Shown here: piece after piece, positions 8,164 through 16,703 of the stretch | How positions within the stretch are numbered: position 1 is the stretch's first letter | Layout of the letters: each line of letters begins with the position of its first letter | From: JANXLO01 sp038231295 | Lineage (GTDB): Bacteria > Armatimonadota > Chthonomonadetes > Chthonomonadales > Chthonomonadaceae | Assembly (NCBI GenBank): GCA_038231295.1 | Contig: JBBRLP010000002.1 | Span: 1-64,000 of the forward strand | Direction: 5' to 3' | Length of the DNA stretch: 64,000 bases | Notes under the pieces: generated by a model | Databases searched by the model: none | Told to the model about the DNA's origin: nothing | Seen by the model: only the letters and a program-made list of their open reading frames with translations | Position numbers and translations under genes: made by a program

Positions 8164-10332
8164 ATGGAACTCAAACTACTGAAAGACCTTTGGGACGAGG
8201 ATGAGACGACGGGAATGGACGAAGCGGAACTGCTCCGCTATCGCTCGAATCTCCTGGGGCGCGATCTGCGCCTGACCAATTTCGGTGGCGGCAACACCTC
8301 CGCCAAAATTCCCATGCTGGACCCGGTCACGGGCGAGAGTACGACCGTTCTCTGGGTCAAGGGCAGCGGCGGCGACCTCGGCACCATCAAGCGCGACGGC
8401 TTCGCCACCTTGAGCATGGACCGGCTGAACGCCCTCAAGAAGCAGTATCGGGGCGTCGCCTTCGAGGACGAGATGGTGGAGCGTTACCCACTCTGCACCT
8501 TCGGCAACAACCCTCGCGCCGCTTCGATTGATACGCCTCTCCACGCCTTCCTGCCGTTTCCCCATGTGGATCACCTGCACCCTGACTGGGCGATAGCCCT
8601 CGCAGCCTGCGCCAACGGCCCGGCGCAGCTCGAACGTATGCGGAAAGAGACCGGAATTCATCTCGTCTGGCTGCCCTGGAAACGCCCCGGCTTTGAACTC
8701 GGCCTCTGGCTGGAAAATGCCGTCCGCGAAAACCCGGACTGCGACGGCATTCTGCTCGGCTCCCACGGTCTCTTTACCTGGGGCCAGACGGGGCGGGAAA
8801 GCTACCTGAACACCCTGTGCGTCCTCGATAAGATCGGCCAGTATGTCCTGGCGCGACAGGGGGCGAAGGGCGAGCAGCTATTCGGTGGGCAGACCGTTTC
8901 GACCCGTTCCGACCGTGACGCGCTGGCTCGCGCCCTGATGCCGATGCTACGCGGGGCTGTCGGGCCGCAGATCGGGCATTTCGAGGGCAGTGACGTAGTG
9001 ATGCGGTTCGTCAACAGCGAACGGGCCAAAAGTCTCGCCTGGCAGGGAACGAGCTGCCCCGATCACTTCGTCCGTACCAAAGTACGCCCGCTGTTCGTGG
9101 AGTGGGACGCGCAGAACGGCACATCGGAGACGCTTATTGCCGCCGCGAAACAGGCGCTGGAAGGCTACCGCCGCGACTACGCCCACTACTATGAGGACAA
9201 CAGGCAGCCGGACTCGCCCGCAATGCGTTCCGCAAACCCGACGGTCGCGCTCGTTCCCGGCGTCGGGCTGTTTAGTTTCGGGCGCAACAAGGCCGAAGCC
9301 CGCATAACGGGCGAGTTTTACGTCAACGCGATCAACGTCATGGCCGGTGCGACCGCCCTTGCCGATGATCTCCCCGCGCAGTCCGGCATTCCTTCTGACA
9401 GGGTGGTAGACAACTATGTCGCGCTTCCCCTGAGCGAATCGTTCGGTATCGAATACTGGCTGCTGGAAGAGGCGAAACTGAAACGAATGCCCCTGGAGCG
9501 CGAACTGAGCCGCAAAGTGGCGGTTGTTCTCGGAGCCAGTGTCGGTATCGGGTTGGCAGTGTCGGAACGTCTGGCGAAGGAGGGAGCGCACCTCGTCATT
9601 GCGGACATTCGCGCCGACCTCGCGCAGGAGGTCGCCGGAACCATTCAGAAGACCTTCGGCAAGGAGATTGCTGTCGCGGAGTCGGTGGACTGTACCGACC
9701 GCGAATCCGTCAGGGCGCTTCTCGACAAGGTCGTGCGGCAGTACGGCGGGGTGGATGTCGTGATCGCGGTGGCAGCGGTCTTCTTCGCCCCGGACGCGGA
9801 GGGGCGCATCACGGAAGCGCAGTGGCGCAAAACCTTCGATGTCAACCTGCTCGGCTCTATGCTCATCGCGGATGAGGCCAACGAGGTGATGCAGGCGCAG
9901 GGAACGGAAGGCAGTATCGTCCTCATCAGCAGCGCCAATGCGGTCGTTGCGAAGAAGGGAAGCTGGGCCTACGACACGAGCAAAGCCGCCGTCAACCATC
10001 TCGTTCGCGAAATGGCGGTGACGTTCGCGCCGCTGGTGCGCGTGAACGGGGTCGCCCCGGCCAGCGTCGTTGAAGGCTCGGCGCAGTTCCCTCGCGAACG
10101 AGTCCTCTCCTCCCTCGTCAAATACGGCATCGAACACGACGAGAATGAAACGACGGAAGCCCTGCGCGGTAAGCTCTCGGGCTACTACTCCCGCCGCACT
10201 CTGCTGCACAAACAGGTCACTCCCGCGCTTGTCGCGGAAGCCGCCTATCTCCTCGCCTCCCCGCGTCTCGCCCTCACCACCGGGCAGATGCTCCCCGTAG
10301 ATGCGGGCCTGACCGAAGCCTTCCTGCGCTGA
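8164..10332 (+). CDS. Bifunctional rhamnulose-1-phosphate aldolase / short-chain dehydrogenase
   Basis: This 722-residue two-domain enzyme has the length and order of the YuxG/RhaEW family. The N-terminal class II aldolase domain shows LTNFGGGNTSAKI (res. 37-49), the zinc-type histidines of PFPHVDHLHPD (His134/137/139) and SHGLFTWG (His201). The C-terminal short-chain dehydrogenase domain has LGASVGIG (~455-462) and the catalytic YDTSK (Tyr603, Lys607). By family knowledge it cleaves L-rhamnulose-1-P to DHAP and L-lactaldehyde, then oxidises lactaldehyde to lactate with NAD. An SD gaggag precedes the ATG by 5 bases. No rhamnose isomerase or kinase gene is in the window; the MFS gene downstream is convergent. 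Confidence 0.92.
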   Translation: MELKLLKDLWDEDETTGMDEAELLRYRSNLLGRDLRLTNFGGGNTSAKIPMLDPVTGESTTVLWVKGSGGDLGTIKRDGFATLSMDRLNALKKQYRGVAFEDEMVERYPLCTFGNNPRAASIDTPLHAFLPFPHVDHLHPDWAIALAACANGPAQLERMRKETGIHLVWLPWKRPGFELGLWLENAVRENPDCDGILLGSHGLFTWGQTGRESYLNTLCVLDKIGQYVLARQGAKGEQLFGGQTVSTRSDRDALARALMPMLRGAVGPQIGHFEGSDVVMRFVNSERAKSLAWQGTSCPDHFVRTKVRPLFVEWDAQNGTSETLIAAAKQALEGYRRDYAHYYEDNRQPDSPAMRSANPTVALVPGVGLFSFGRNKAEARITGEFYVNAINVMAGATALADDLPAQSGIPSDRVVDNYVALPLSESFGIEYWLLEEAKLKRMPLERELSRKVAVVLGASVGIGLAVSERLAKEGAHLVIADIRADLAQEVAGTIQKTFGKEIAVAESVDCTDRESVRALLDKVVRQYGGVDVVIAVAAVFFAPDAEGRITEAQWRKTFDVNLLGSMLIADEANEVMQAQGTEGSIVLISSANAVVAKKGSWAYDTSKAAVNHLVREMAVTFAPLVRVNGVAPASVVEGSAQFPRERVLSSLVKYGIEHDENETTEALRGKLSGYYSRRTLLHKQVTPALVAEAAYLLASPRLALTTGQMLPVDAGLTEAFLR

Positions 10333-10362
10333 AGCCTCAAAACTCCCCTCCAGACAGGACAA

Positions 10363-10402
10363 CAAATCGCCTCCCTCACCCATTAGTGAAGGAGGCGATT
10401 TG
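10363..10402 (+). terminator. Hairpin after RhaD-SDR gene
   Basis: Perfect 12-base arms (10363-10374 caaatcgcctcc, 10391-10402) surround a 16-base loop, starting 30 bases after the stop. No T-run follows, so it may act as a Rho-type or 3'-end-protecting hairpin rather than a classic intrinsic terminator. Confidence 0.5.
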
Positions 10403-10414
10403 GCTGGGATGCTC

Positions 10415-10549
10415 TTTGGACAGGATGAACAGGATTGACAGGATAGGGAAAAAAATCGGAAAGTGATCTCTGCGAACGTTCAAATCATCCGTTGGGTGAG
10501 TTCATGGACTTCAAATCCTATCCTGTCAATCCTGTTCATCCTGTCCAAA
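10415..10549. repeat. 33-base perfect inverted repeat (aggatgaacaggat type)
   Basis: Arms 10415-10447 and 10517-10549 are exact reverse complements over 33 bases and are separated by 69 bases. The arm is built from the near-repetitive units acaggat, gaacaggat and gacaggat. It occupies the gap between two convergent genes (RhaD-SDR and MFS). The single-stranded RNA would form a very stable stem. Similar cctgttcatcctgtc-type words recur between genes in several environmental phyla; whether this is a dispersed family here cannot be told from one window. Confidence 0.85.
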
Positions 10550-10572
10550 AACGGTCTCGCATCCTGGGGGCG

Positions 10573-12015
10573 TTAAGGAGGGGTTTCGCCAGCCATGGGA
10601 ACAGAACGGGGAGAGTCGCGCAGGCAGAATAGTCCCATTACAAACGCAACGGTCAGCATAACGGCACAGCCGAGGAAAGGGGCGCCATGTTTTGGGATGA
10701 ACAGACTACCGATGTGGAAGGAATGTATTGTGTAGAGATAGCCGCTCAAAATCGCGCCACAGCACGCGCCAATGCCCTGGGATGTGCCGACTGCCCCAAC
10801 GACGGCGCCTCGCTGTCTCGCGTCGCATTCCGTCGTTATCAGTGCCATCCAGGCGGGAAACGCGATGGCAGAACCCATGCCTAACAGAGAGCCGAGAATG
10901 AGCAGCATCCATTGATGCGACATTAGAACGAGCAGCCAGAACGAAAACGTGCAGATACCGATTCCGATCTGCACGGCGCGGGCTTTGCCGATCTTGTCTC
11001 CGAGCCTGCCGAGCGGAATGGCGAGGGAAGCGACGACGAGCGCTGGCCCGATCATCATCAAGCCAAATTGACTCTCAGAGAGGTGGAAATGCTCTAGGGT
11101 AAACACCTTAAAATAGGGGATCACCAGCCCGACACCGAAGAAAGTAACCAGCGTCATGAGCAGAGTCATCGGCATTCGCCCGAGCATCTTCAGAAATTCG
11201 CTGAAGTTGAAGCCGCCTTCCGCGTGTCCTTCCACCGACTGCGTGGCACCTCGCTGAGGCGCGGTAGGCGGAACATTCGGAATAAAGAGATAGGCGAATA
11301 GCGCGGTCAGACCGAACATGACGGCAGCCAGATAGAACGAAGCCTCCTTGGAGTGGCGGAAGGAGACACCGAGGAAGTGGTGCGTAAAATCGTTCACGCC
11401 GCCACCGAGTGCTGGCCCCAGCGCGATTCCGACAAGATAGGCGAGATTGAACAGGCTCATCGCGCCTGCCCGCTTGGCCTCCGGGATATGATCTCCAATG
11501 AGGCTGAAAGCGGCGGGCCACAGCGCGGCGGCTCCTACGCCGTCCAGAATACGCAGAAAAACGAGAATGTAGGGATTTGCGACGTGCGGTGTGAGCAGCG
11601 CCGTGACGACGGAAACGATAGGGCCGATCACCATGAGGATTTTGCGCCCATACCTGTCCCCCAGAATCCCCATCGGTGACTTGAGCAGACCCTCCATCGC
11701 AATGAAGACGTAGGTGCAGACGGCAATCCAGCGGACATCTATTTGGATACCGTCCTTGATATAGACGGCCATTGCGGACATATTGACGGTGGTATAGGAG
11801 AGTTCCGCGAAGGCAGCGACCAGAACGATACCGGTCAGAAGCCGCTTGATGTTCACACTGCTGGGTACCGTGGGCTTTTGCATGACGGCGGTTTCGGCAG
11901 GCGTGGGCATCGGCGCCGTGCGGTTAGGTGGTGTTTCCAGATTCAAAGGTTTCCTCAGCAGCGTTGACAGAAAGGATAGGTTCAAGCGAAATGAGTTCTG
12001 GCGGCGCACTCGCAT
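10573..12015 (-). CDS. MFS transporter
   Basis: This is a 12-helix major facilitator of up to 480 residues. The loop 2-3 signature appears as GDRYGRKILM, its second-half counterpart as GRLGDKIGKARAV, and GPALGGGVNDF marks helix 5. A charged or amphipathic cytoplasmic stretch (~240-265) separates the two six-helix halves. The first ~50 residues before the helix LLTGIVLVAAFAELSY are not membrane-like, so an internal ATG (11910 or 11883) may be the real start; no clear SD favours any of them. Substrate is unknown: the drug/sugar efflux subfamilies look alike at this level. Its neighbour upstream is a Gfo/Idh oxidoreductase. Confidence 0.88.
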   Translation of the reverse strand: MRVRRQNSFRLNLSFLSTLLRKPLNLETPPNRTAPMPTPAETAVMQKPTVPSSVNIKRLLTGIVLVAAFAELSYTTVNMSAMAVYIKDGIQIDVRWIAVCTYVFIAMEGLLKSPMGILGDRYGRKILMVIGPIVSVVTALLTPHVANPYILVFLRILDGVGAAALWPAAFSLIGDHIPEAKRAGAMSLFNLAYLVGIALGPALGGGVNDFTHHFLGVSFRHSKEASFYLAAVMFGLTALFAYLFIPNVPPTAPQRGATQSVEGHAEGGFNFSEFLKMLGRMPMTLLMTLVTFFGVGLVIPYFKVFTLEHFHLSESQFGLMMIGPALVVASLAIPLGRLGDKIGKARAVQIGIGICTFSFWLLVLMSHQWMLLILGSLLGMGSAIAFPAWMALITTECDARQRGAVVGAVGTSQGIGACCGAILSGYLYTIHSFHIGSLFIPKHGAPFLGCAVMLTVAFVMGLFCLRDSPRSVPMAGETPP

Positions 12016-12073
12016 ACGGAGAGAGCAGCCCGTTCCCTCTTATTTAACGCAATCCGACGGCGTAACGTTTCGA

Positions 12074-12104
12074 CAGGCGCTGCCATCGCATTCGGCAGCG
12101 CCTG
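12074..12104 (-). terminator. Hairpin after Gfo/Idh gene
   Basis: Eleven-base arms (caggcgctgcc, 12074-12084, with 12094-12104) lie 16 bases past the stop of the minus-strand oxidoreductase gene. There is no T-run, so the role as a terminator is tentative. Confidence 0.4.
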
Positions 12105-12119
12105 CAAACGTCAACTATT

Positions 12120-13175
12120 CTACCCGATGCGTACCTCTTTTCCCTCTTCGGACGACTGGTAGATGGCGTCCATGATCTTCGCGACCATGAGGCCATGCTC
12201 GCCCGTCACCAGCGGCTCTTTGCCGTCCCGGATGCACTCCACGAAGGCTTTCATCTCCGCGTGGTGCGTATTCAGATTGTTACCTCCCGGTATCTTCGGC
12301 TCGTAGGAGACAACCGTGCGATGCTTCTCCTGCGTGAGGGAGAGGGGATAGGCTTCCGCGCCGCCGTCCGTTCCGAGCAGCGTGACGTTCTGAGTCTCCT
12401 GCTTGAGGTTGGCGACAAAACTGGACTCCAGCATGACGGTTGCGCCGTTGTCGAAGCGGATGAGCGCGGCGGCAAAGTCCTCGACGGTGAATTTCGTGTG
12501 GTCCCACTGCCCCATGAACCCGACGACATCGCTGCGCTTGCCGAACTTCTGATAGGTGATTCCGCTCGCCGCGATGGGTTTAGGATGGCCCATAAACCAG
12601 AGCGTCAAATCCAACATGTGAACCCCGATGTCAATCAGCGGGCCACCGCCCTGCTTCTCTTTGTCAATGAAGACGCCCCAGCCAGGAATGCCGCGCACGC
12701 GCAACGCCTGGGCGCGGGCATAGTAGATGTCGCCGAGTTCGCCCGCATCAATGTAGCGTTTGAGCGCCTGGTTGCTGGGCTGAAAGCGGCTGTTGTAGCC
12801 GATCTGAAGGATTTTCCCGACCTTCTTCGCCGCCTCGACCATCTCCGCGCCCTGCACCGCGTTCATCGCTATCGGCTTCTCGCACAGCACGTTTTTGCCA
12901 GCAGCGAGCGCGTCCATCGTGATCTGGTGATGCGCGAAGTTCGGAGTGCAGACGGAGACGCCATCAATCTCCGGCATGGCGAGCAGTTCTTTGTAGTCGC
13001 TGACCGTGTGGGGGATGTTGGGGTATTTCGTCGCCGTCTTTTCGAGGGCATCCGGCACGATGTCGCAAATCGCGAAGATTTCACACTCGTCCGGTATCAG
13101 GGTGTAGCCCGGCAGATGCGCTCCGTTGGCGATTCCGCCCGTTCCGATCACGCCAATTCTGACTTTCTTTGCCAA
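12120..13175 (-). CDS. Gfo/Idh/MocA-family NAD(P)-dependent oxidoreductase
   Basis: The 351-residue protein has the N-terminal Rossmann motif GVIGTGGIANGAH (res. 8-20) and the family hallmark CEKP (res. ~97-100). The C-terminal alpha/beta substrate domain has GGGPLIDIGVHMLDL, whose Asp and His are the usual catalytic and metal-proximal residues. Members oxidise or epimerise sugars and inositols. The start is a TTG preceded by aaggag with 8-base spacing. It is downstream of, and perhaps co-transcribed with, the 13288-13938 gene. The substrate cannot be inferred from sequence. Confidence 0.93.
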   Translation of the reverse strand: MAKKVRIGVIGTGGIANGAHLPGYTLIPDECEIFAICDIVPDALEKTATKYPNIPHTVSDYKELLAMPEIDGVSVCTPNFAHHQITMDALAAGKNVLCEKPIAMNAVQGAEMVEAAKKVGKILQIGYNSRFQPSNQALKRYIDAGELGDIYYARAQALRVRGIPGWGVFIDKEKQGGGPLIDIGVHMLDLTLWFMGHPKPIAASGITYQKFGKRSDVVGFMGQWDHTKFTVEDFAAALIRFDNGATVMLESSFVANLKQETQNVTLLGTDGGAEAYPLSLTQEKHRTVVSYEPKIPGGNNLNTHHAEMKAFVECIRDGKEPLVTGEHGLMVAKIMDAIYQSSEEGKEVRIG

Positions 13176-13287
13176 GGGGTGGCTCCTTTTCGCTGTTTAG
13201 TCCCGACTCTGGGAAACGGTCGCATGTTCTCGACCGGGAGTTCGTCAAAGACGATTCGACCGCATGGCAGGGAGTTCCTGCCCGATC

Positions 13288-13938
13288 TTACTCCGGGGAG
13301 AGTTCGGGGATTTCGGGGAAGGCGAGGGTTTCGGCGGTCAGGGAAGGTGGAGTCAGAGCGGCGATGCGCTGCACGAGCGCGGCATCCGGGCTGGCAAAGT
13401 GGATATCGAAGTGGTGGCAGGCTACTGCGGTCAGGCGGATGCTGGGTTTCAAAACCGTGAAGAGGACATCCGCGCCGCCTGAGTATGTCTGCGCGGCGAG
13501 CAGAGGCAGGGTTGTGGAAAACTGGGAGGGAACCAGCAGGAAGCCGCCCTGAAACCGGTCCGTGAGGCCGCGAGAGCGAAGGAAACGGCACACGCGGACG
13601 GCATCCGGCACCTCGGCGAAGTAGTCGGCCATGCTCTTGTTGTTCAGCCAGAAGGTGCCTTCCGGGACAGTAGCGAGGATTCGCTCCGCACCGATTTCGG
13701 TCATCACGGTCGCGATAAACCCGGACAGCGCGGGTCGGTCGGCGAGAGGGTAGGGGCCTTCGACTCTGCCGTCCGGGTAGACCGCCTTGCGGGCTGGCCC
13801 GGAGACATAGGCGAGTGGCGTCGTTTCGCGCACCGTCAGACGATGAATTTCGATCTGATCGGGAAATTCGCGGCTTGCCGCGTCGAGTCCGGCGCGACTC
13901 AGCAGGCGGGGCAGGTCAAAACGGGGAACGATCTGCAC
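13288..13938 (-). CDS. Conserved-looking hypothetical protein
   Basis: The 216-residue soluble protein starts at GTG with SD gaggagg 5-6 bases upstream and lies 14 bases behind the thymidine kinase stop, so it is probably in that operon. It is mixed alpha/beta with no signal peptide or transmembrane helix. Visible segments include VPEGTFWLNNKSMADYF, GLTDRFQGGFLLVPSQF and a VACHHFDIHF stretch. I do not recognise a family. Codon usage matches its neighbours, so it is a real gene. Confidence 0.75.
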   Translation of the reverse strand: MQIVPRFDLPRLLSRAGLDAASREFPDQIEIHRLTVRETTPLAYVSGPARKAVYPDGRVEGPYPLADRPALSGFIATVMTEIGAERILATVPEGTFWLNNKSMADYFAEVPDAVRVCRFLRSRGLTDRFQGGFLLVPSQFSTTLPLLAAQTYSGGADVLFTVLKPSIRLTAVACHHFDIHFASPDAALVQRIAALTPPSLTAETLAFPEIPELSPE

Positions 13939-13952
13939 AGAACCTCCTCGGC

Positions 13953-14735
13953 CTACATCCCACTGTCATGTTCGGGAAACATTTCAAGTTGAGACGGATC
14001 GTCGGTGATTCCCGAAAGCGCCGCGCCGTTTTCGTGCGTTCCGTTGGCAGAGGCTTTGCTGCCTGCGCGGGCCGGGCGCAGGGGGCGCACGGTCTCTTTC
14101 GCCTCCGGGTTTGTGGCGCGGACTGTCGTCCGGCTCTTCGTTTTCGTGCTGCCGGGCACATTTCGCACCGCATGGCATTTACGGCAACGGGCTTCGTAAC
14201 TTTCGTCCGCCCCGATGAGGATCGTAGGGTCGTCCCAGGCGTCGGGCTTGCCATAGACGAGGCGCTGGGTACGGCTGGCTTCGCCGCCACAGACTTTGCA
14301 GATAGCGTGGAGCTTCATCACATTGTCGGCAAGGGCGAGAAGCTGCGGCATGAAACTGAACGGCTGCCCCCGGAAATCCTGGTCAAGCCCTGCCGCAAAG
14401 ACCTGAATGCCCTGATCGGCCAGACGCTGACAGAGCGCGACGATGCCATCGTCAAAGAACTGCACCTCTTCGATACCGACCACCTGAACGCCCGGTTCCA
14501 GCATATCCGCCAGCATCTTCGAGTTGGAGACGGCATAGGCGTTGAAGCGCATATCGTCGTGGGTGCGAATGACGGTCGTTTCACAGCGGGTGTCAAGCGC
14601 AGACTTGAAGACCTGAACGCGCTTGCGGGCGTGCATCGCCCGGCGGACGAGCCGTATCAGCTCCTCCGTCTTGCCGGAAAACATACTTCCGCAGATGACT
14701 GTCAGCGCTCCGGTCTGATTTCTCGATTGCAGCAC
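13953..14735 (-). CDS. tdk: Thymidine kinase with extended C-terminal tail
   Basis: The protein phosphorylates thymidine to dTMP in the salvage pathway. The P-loop GSMFSGKTEEL (near res. 14-24), Walker B-like GIEEVQFFDD, and the zinc cysteines CKVC and CRKCH identify the type II (TK1-like) family. The GTG at 14735 follows gagga by 8 bases and gives a normal TK1 start; the longer frame overlaps the hydrolase gene. The core ends by ~residue 200; a Lys/Arg/Pro-rich tail of ~60 residues follows and ends QLEMFPEHDSGM. The pentapeptide QLEMF resembles a beta sliding clamp-binding motif. The gene starts 5 bases after the upstream hydrolase stop. Confidence 0.94.
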   Translation of the reverse strand: MLQSRNQTGALTVICGSMFSGKTEELIRLVRRAMHARKRVQVFKSALDTRCETTVIRTHDDMRFNAYAVSNSKMLADMLEPGVQVVGIEEVQFFDDGIVALCQRLADQGIQVFAAGLDQDFRGQPFSFMPQLLALADNVMKLHAICKVCGGEASRTQRLVYGKPDAWDDPTILIGADESYEARCRKCHAVRNVPGSTKTKSRTTVRATNPEAKETVRPLRPARAGSKASANGTHENGAALSGITDDPSQLEMFPEHDSGM

Positions 14736-14740
14736 GTCAC

Positions 14741-15619
14741 TTATCCTCGATTGAGATGGGTCTGGAAAAACTCGGTCACGCGGCGTACATACGCTTCGCC
14801 TCCGTCGCGGAAACAGCGGGCATGGCCCGATTGCGGCAGCAGCCAGATTTCCGTGGATTCCGGTGCGGTCTTTGCCATTCGCACGGCATCGCGCCAGTCT
14901 ACCAATAAGTCCTTCTGGCCCTGAATCAGCAGTAGTGGGCGCGGTGCGAGAGCGTGGAGAACGGCGGCGGGCGAGACCTGGGACGGATCCACCGGCAGCC
15001 ACTTTCGCGCCCACCAGAGGATCGGAGTCGCGACGCCCTCCCCGAGCGGCCCGAAGACGACGCGACAGCGCCGATTCAGCGCGTCTCGCAGATTGGGATA
15101 GGGCGCTTCTGCGACGACCGCCTCCACCCGCTCGTCCTGCGCCGCGCCGAGGATGGCGACGGAGGCGCCCAGAGAGAGGCCGAAGACGCCTTTCGCCAGC
15201 GCCTCCGTATCCGAGCGCGTCTCCAGGTAGTCTAAGGCTCCCATCAGGTCGGCGGTTTCATAATGCCCGAAACTGCACATTTTGCCCTCGCTGCGTCCCA
15301 GAGCGCGGAAATCGAACACGAGCGTTGCAAAACCTGCGGCATGGAGAAAGCGGGCATAGGGCAGCATCTCCAGACGGTTTTGCGGGTAGCCGTGACAGAG
15401 GACGACGACCCCCTGCGCCTCCTCCGGGAACGGCGCGGGCAGAAACCAGCCGGAAAGCAGCAGCCCGTCGCGAGCGGCGAAACGGACTTCCTCGTACTCC
15501 AGTTCCATCTCCGCGGGCGTTCGGGTGAATTTGCGGCGCGGCGGGTGTGTGGCAAGATAGGCGTAGGTCAGCGTCGCGGCCGCAAACCCCAGCGAGGCGA
15601 GCGCCAGCCCAAGCCCCAT
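14741..15619 (-). CDS. Alpha/beta hydrolase with N-terminal membrane anchor
   Basis: The 292-residue protein begins with an uncleaved-looking hydrophobic helix (LALASLGFAAATLTYAYLA) and continues as an alpha/beta hydrolase: oxyanion strand VVVLCHGYPQN, nucleophile elbow GLSLGAS, acid GQKDLLVD, His in QSGHARCF. It resembles the FrsA/BAAT-type or DUF1749-like esterases; the substrate is unknown. The frame stays open to 16012 but that part is antisense to the divergent membrane-sensor gene, so I start at ATG 15619. It is the first gene of an operon with tdk and the 13288 gene. Confidence 0.85.
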   Translation of the reverse strand: MGLGLALASLGFAAATLTYAYLATHPPRRKFTRTPAEMELEYEEVRFAARDGLLLSGWFLPAPFPEEAQGVVVLCHGYPQNRLEMLPYARFLHAAGFATLVFDFRALGRSEGKMCSFGHYETADLMGALDYLETRSDTEALAKGVFGLSLGASVAILGAAQDERVEAVVAEAPYPNLRDALNRRCRVVFGPLGEGVATPILWWARKWLPVDPSQVSPAAVLHALAPRPLLLIQGQKDLLVDWRDAVRMAKTAPESTEIWLLPQSGHARCFRDGGEAYVRRVTEFFQTHLNRG

Positions 15620-15652
15620 GCGGACTGCCGGAGGCTGCTTTCGCGGGTTAAC

Positions 15653-15681
15653 TTGACTTCGGGGAGGCTTTTGGTTATACT
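15653..15681 (+). promoter_or_regulatory. Sigma-70 promoter for the membrane-sensor pair
   Basis: TTGACT (15653-15658) and TATACT (15676-15681) are separated by exactly 17 bases, in the gap between divergent genes. Transcription would begin near 15688, leaving a leader of about 83 bases before the ATG at 15771. Confidence 0.75.
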
Positions 15682-15770
15682 TGCGTCCGGTGGTCGCTTC
15701 TCCGGCTTTGCGCGAGGCCACTGTGTTTTCTCCGTTCCCGCGACACGTCCCGCCTGTGGACAGGGGCATC

Positions 15771-16460
15771 ATGGTCAACCTATCCGCTAATTCTACCCCA
15801 TCCGCGCCTCCGACCGAGGTCATCGAAGGCTGGGAAAGCGAAAGAGATTCCGAACGCGCCAAAGTCACCGCTCGCTGGTTCGCGATTGTGGTGCTTCTCA
15901 TCGCGCTGTTCTGGATACGACAGCATGATCCGATGGTTGCGGCCCACGTGTCCCGTCTCTCCGCGTGGGAACTCGCGTTCGCGGCGGTGGTGATGACGGC
16001 GGCAGAAGCCATTTACCTCTGGAAGCCGGGCCGTATCCGAATTCCCCGCTGGCTCAAGTATGTGACCGTCTTCGGAGACATGGCCTTTATCTCGATAGTC
16101 ATCTCCCTGACCGGCTACACCCACAGCCCGTTCTTCTTCGTCTACTTCGTCTTTCTTATCTCCAACTGTCTGCGCTATGGCCTGCTGATGAGCCTGTTCG
16201 TCGCGGCGGTTTTCAATGTCCTGTACGTGGTCGTGCTGGGATTTGCGCCGGAGTCGGAACGACAGGCGTCTGTCCTGGGCGGTGAAGGTTTGAAAATCGT
16301 CGCGTTCTGGGGAGTCGCGCTCTACGGCGGCGCGATCTCCGCCCGTATCCGCCGACAGGGGAATCAACTTCGCGTCTACGAGGAGACCATCCGCGAACTG
16401 CGTACGAAGGTCGCGACCCTTTCCACTCCCACGCTTCCCACCGAAGAAGGCGAACGATGA
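15771..16460 (+). CDS. Polytopic membrane protein resembling a sensor-kinase input module
   Basis: The 229-residue protein has about six hydrophobic helices between residues ~25 and 185 (WFAIVVLLIALFWI, FFFVYFVFLISNCL, GLLMSLFVAAVFNVLYVVVL) and then a charged coiled coil (QLRVYEETIRELRTKVATL). This is the layout of the membrane input part of histidine kinases or cyclases, but no HisKA, HATPase or GGDEF follows. The ATG at 15771 is chosen because it lies 83 bases downstream of a strong promoter and has an aggggc SD; an upstream TTG would overlap the -10 box. Its stop overlaps the next gene's ATG (ATGA). Confidence 0.75.
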   Translation: MVNLSANSTPSAPPTEVIEGWESERDSERAKVTARWFAIVVLLIALFWIRQHDPMVAAHVSRLSAWELAFAAVVMTAAEAIYLWKPGRIRIPRWLKYVTVFGDMAFISIVISLTGYTHSPFFFVYFVFLISNCLRYGLLMSLFVAAVFNVLYVVVLGFAPESERQASVLGGEGLKIVAFWGVALYGGAISARIRRQGNQLRVYEETIRELRTKVATLSTPTLPTEEGER

Positions 16461-16687
16461 CCCCGGACGATCCCGGAACAGAGCGCCGCTCTCATCTCCG
16501 CAAAGTGCGTTTTCGCGGCCCGGTCGTATGGCTCTGTCTCGCGGGTATCCTGATCGGCGGAATCGGGCTGTTTCTCGTGACGGGACTTTCCGGGTCTCCC
16601 TGGCTGTTCCTGCTCTACCCCATCCTCATCGCTCTGCTCGGCGGCTCTCTGCTCGTTCTTGCCCTCCAGTTCCTGCACCGATTGTAG
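16457..16687 (+). CDS. Small two-helix membrane protein
   Basis: The 76-residue protein has a basic cytoplasmic N-terminus (RRSHLRKVRFRG) and two hydrophobic helices (VVWLCLAGILIGGIGLFLV and WLFLLYPILIALLGGSLLV). It is translationally coupled to the preceding membrane-sensor gene by an ATGA overlap, which suggests an accessory subunit. No family is recognised. Confidence 0.65.
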   Translation: MTPDDPGTERRSHLRKVRFRGPVVWLCLAGILIGGIGLFLVTGLSGSPWLFLLYPILIALLGGSLLVLALQFLHRL

Positions 16688-16703
16688 CTCGCTGTCGAAC
16701 GGC

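Noticed and set aside
8176..10383. Large minus-strand open frames opposite the RhaD-SDR gene
   Set aside because: Arg/His/Gly-rich translations typical of the reverse strand of a GC-rich gene; no motifs.
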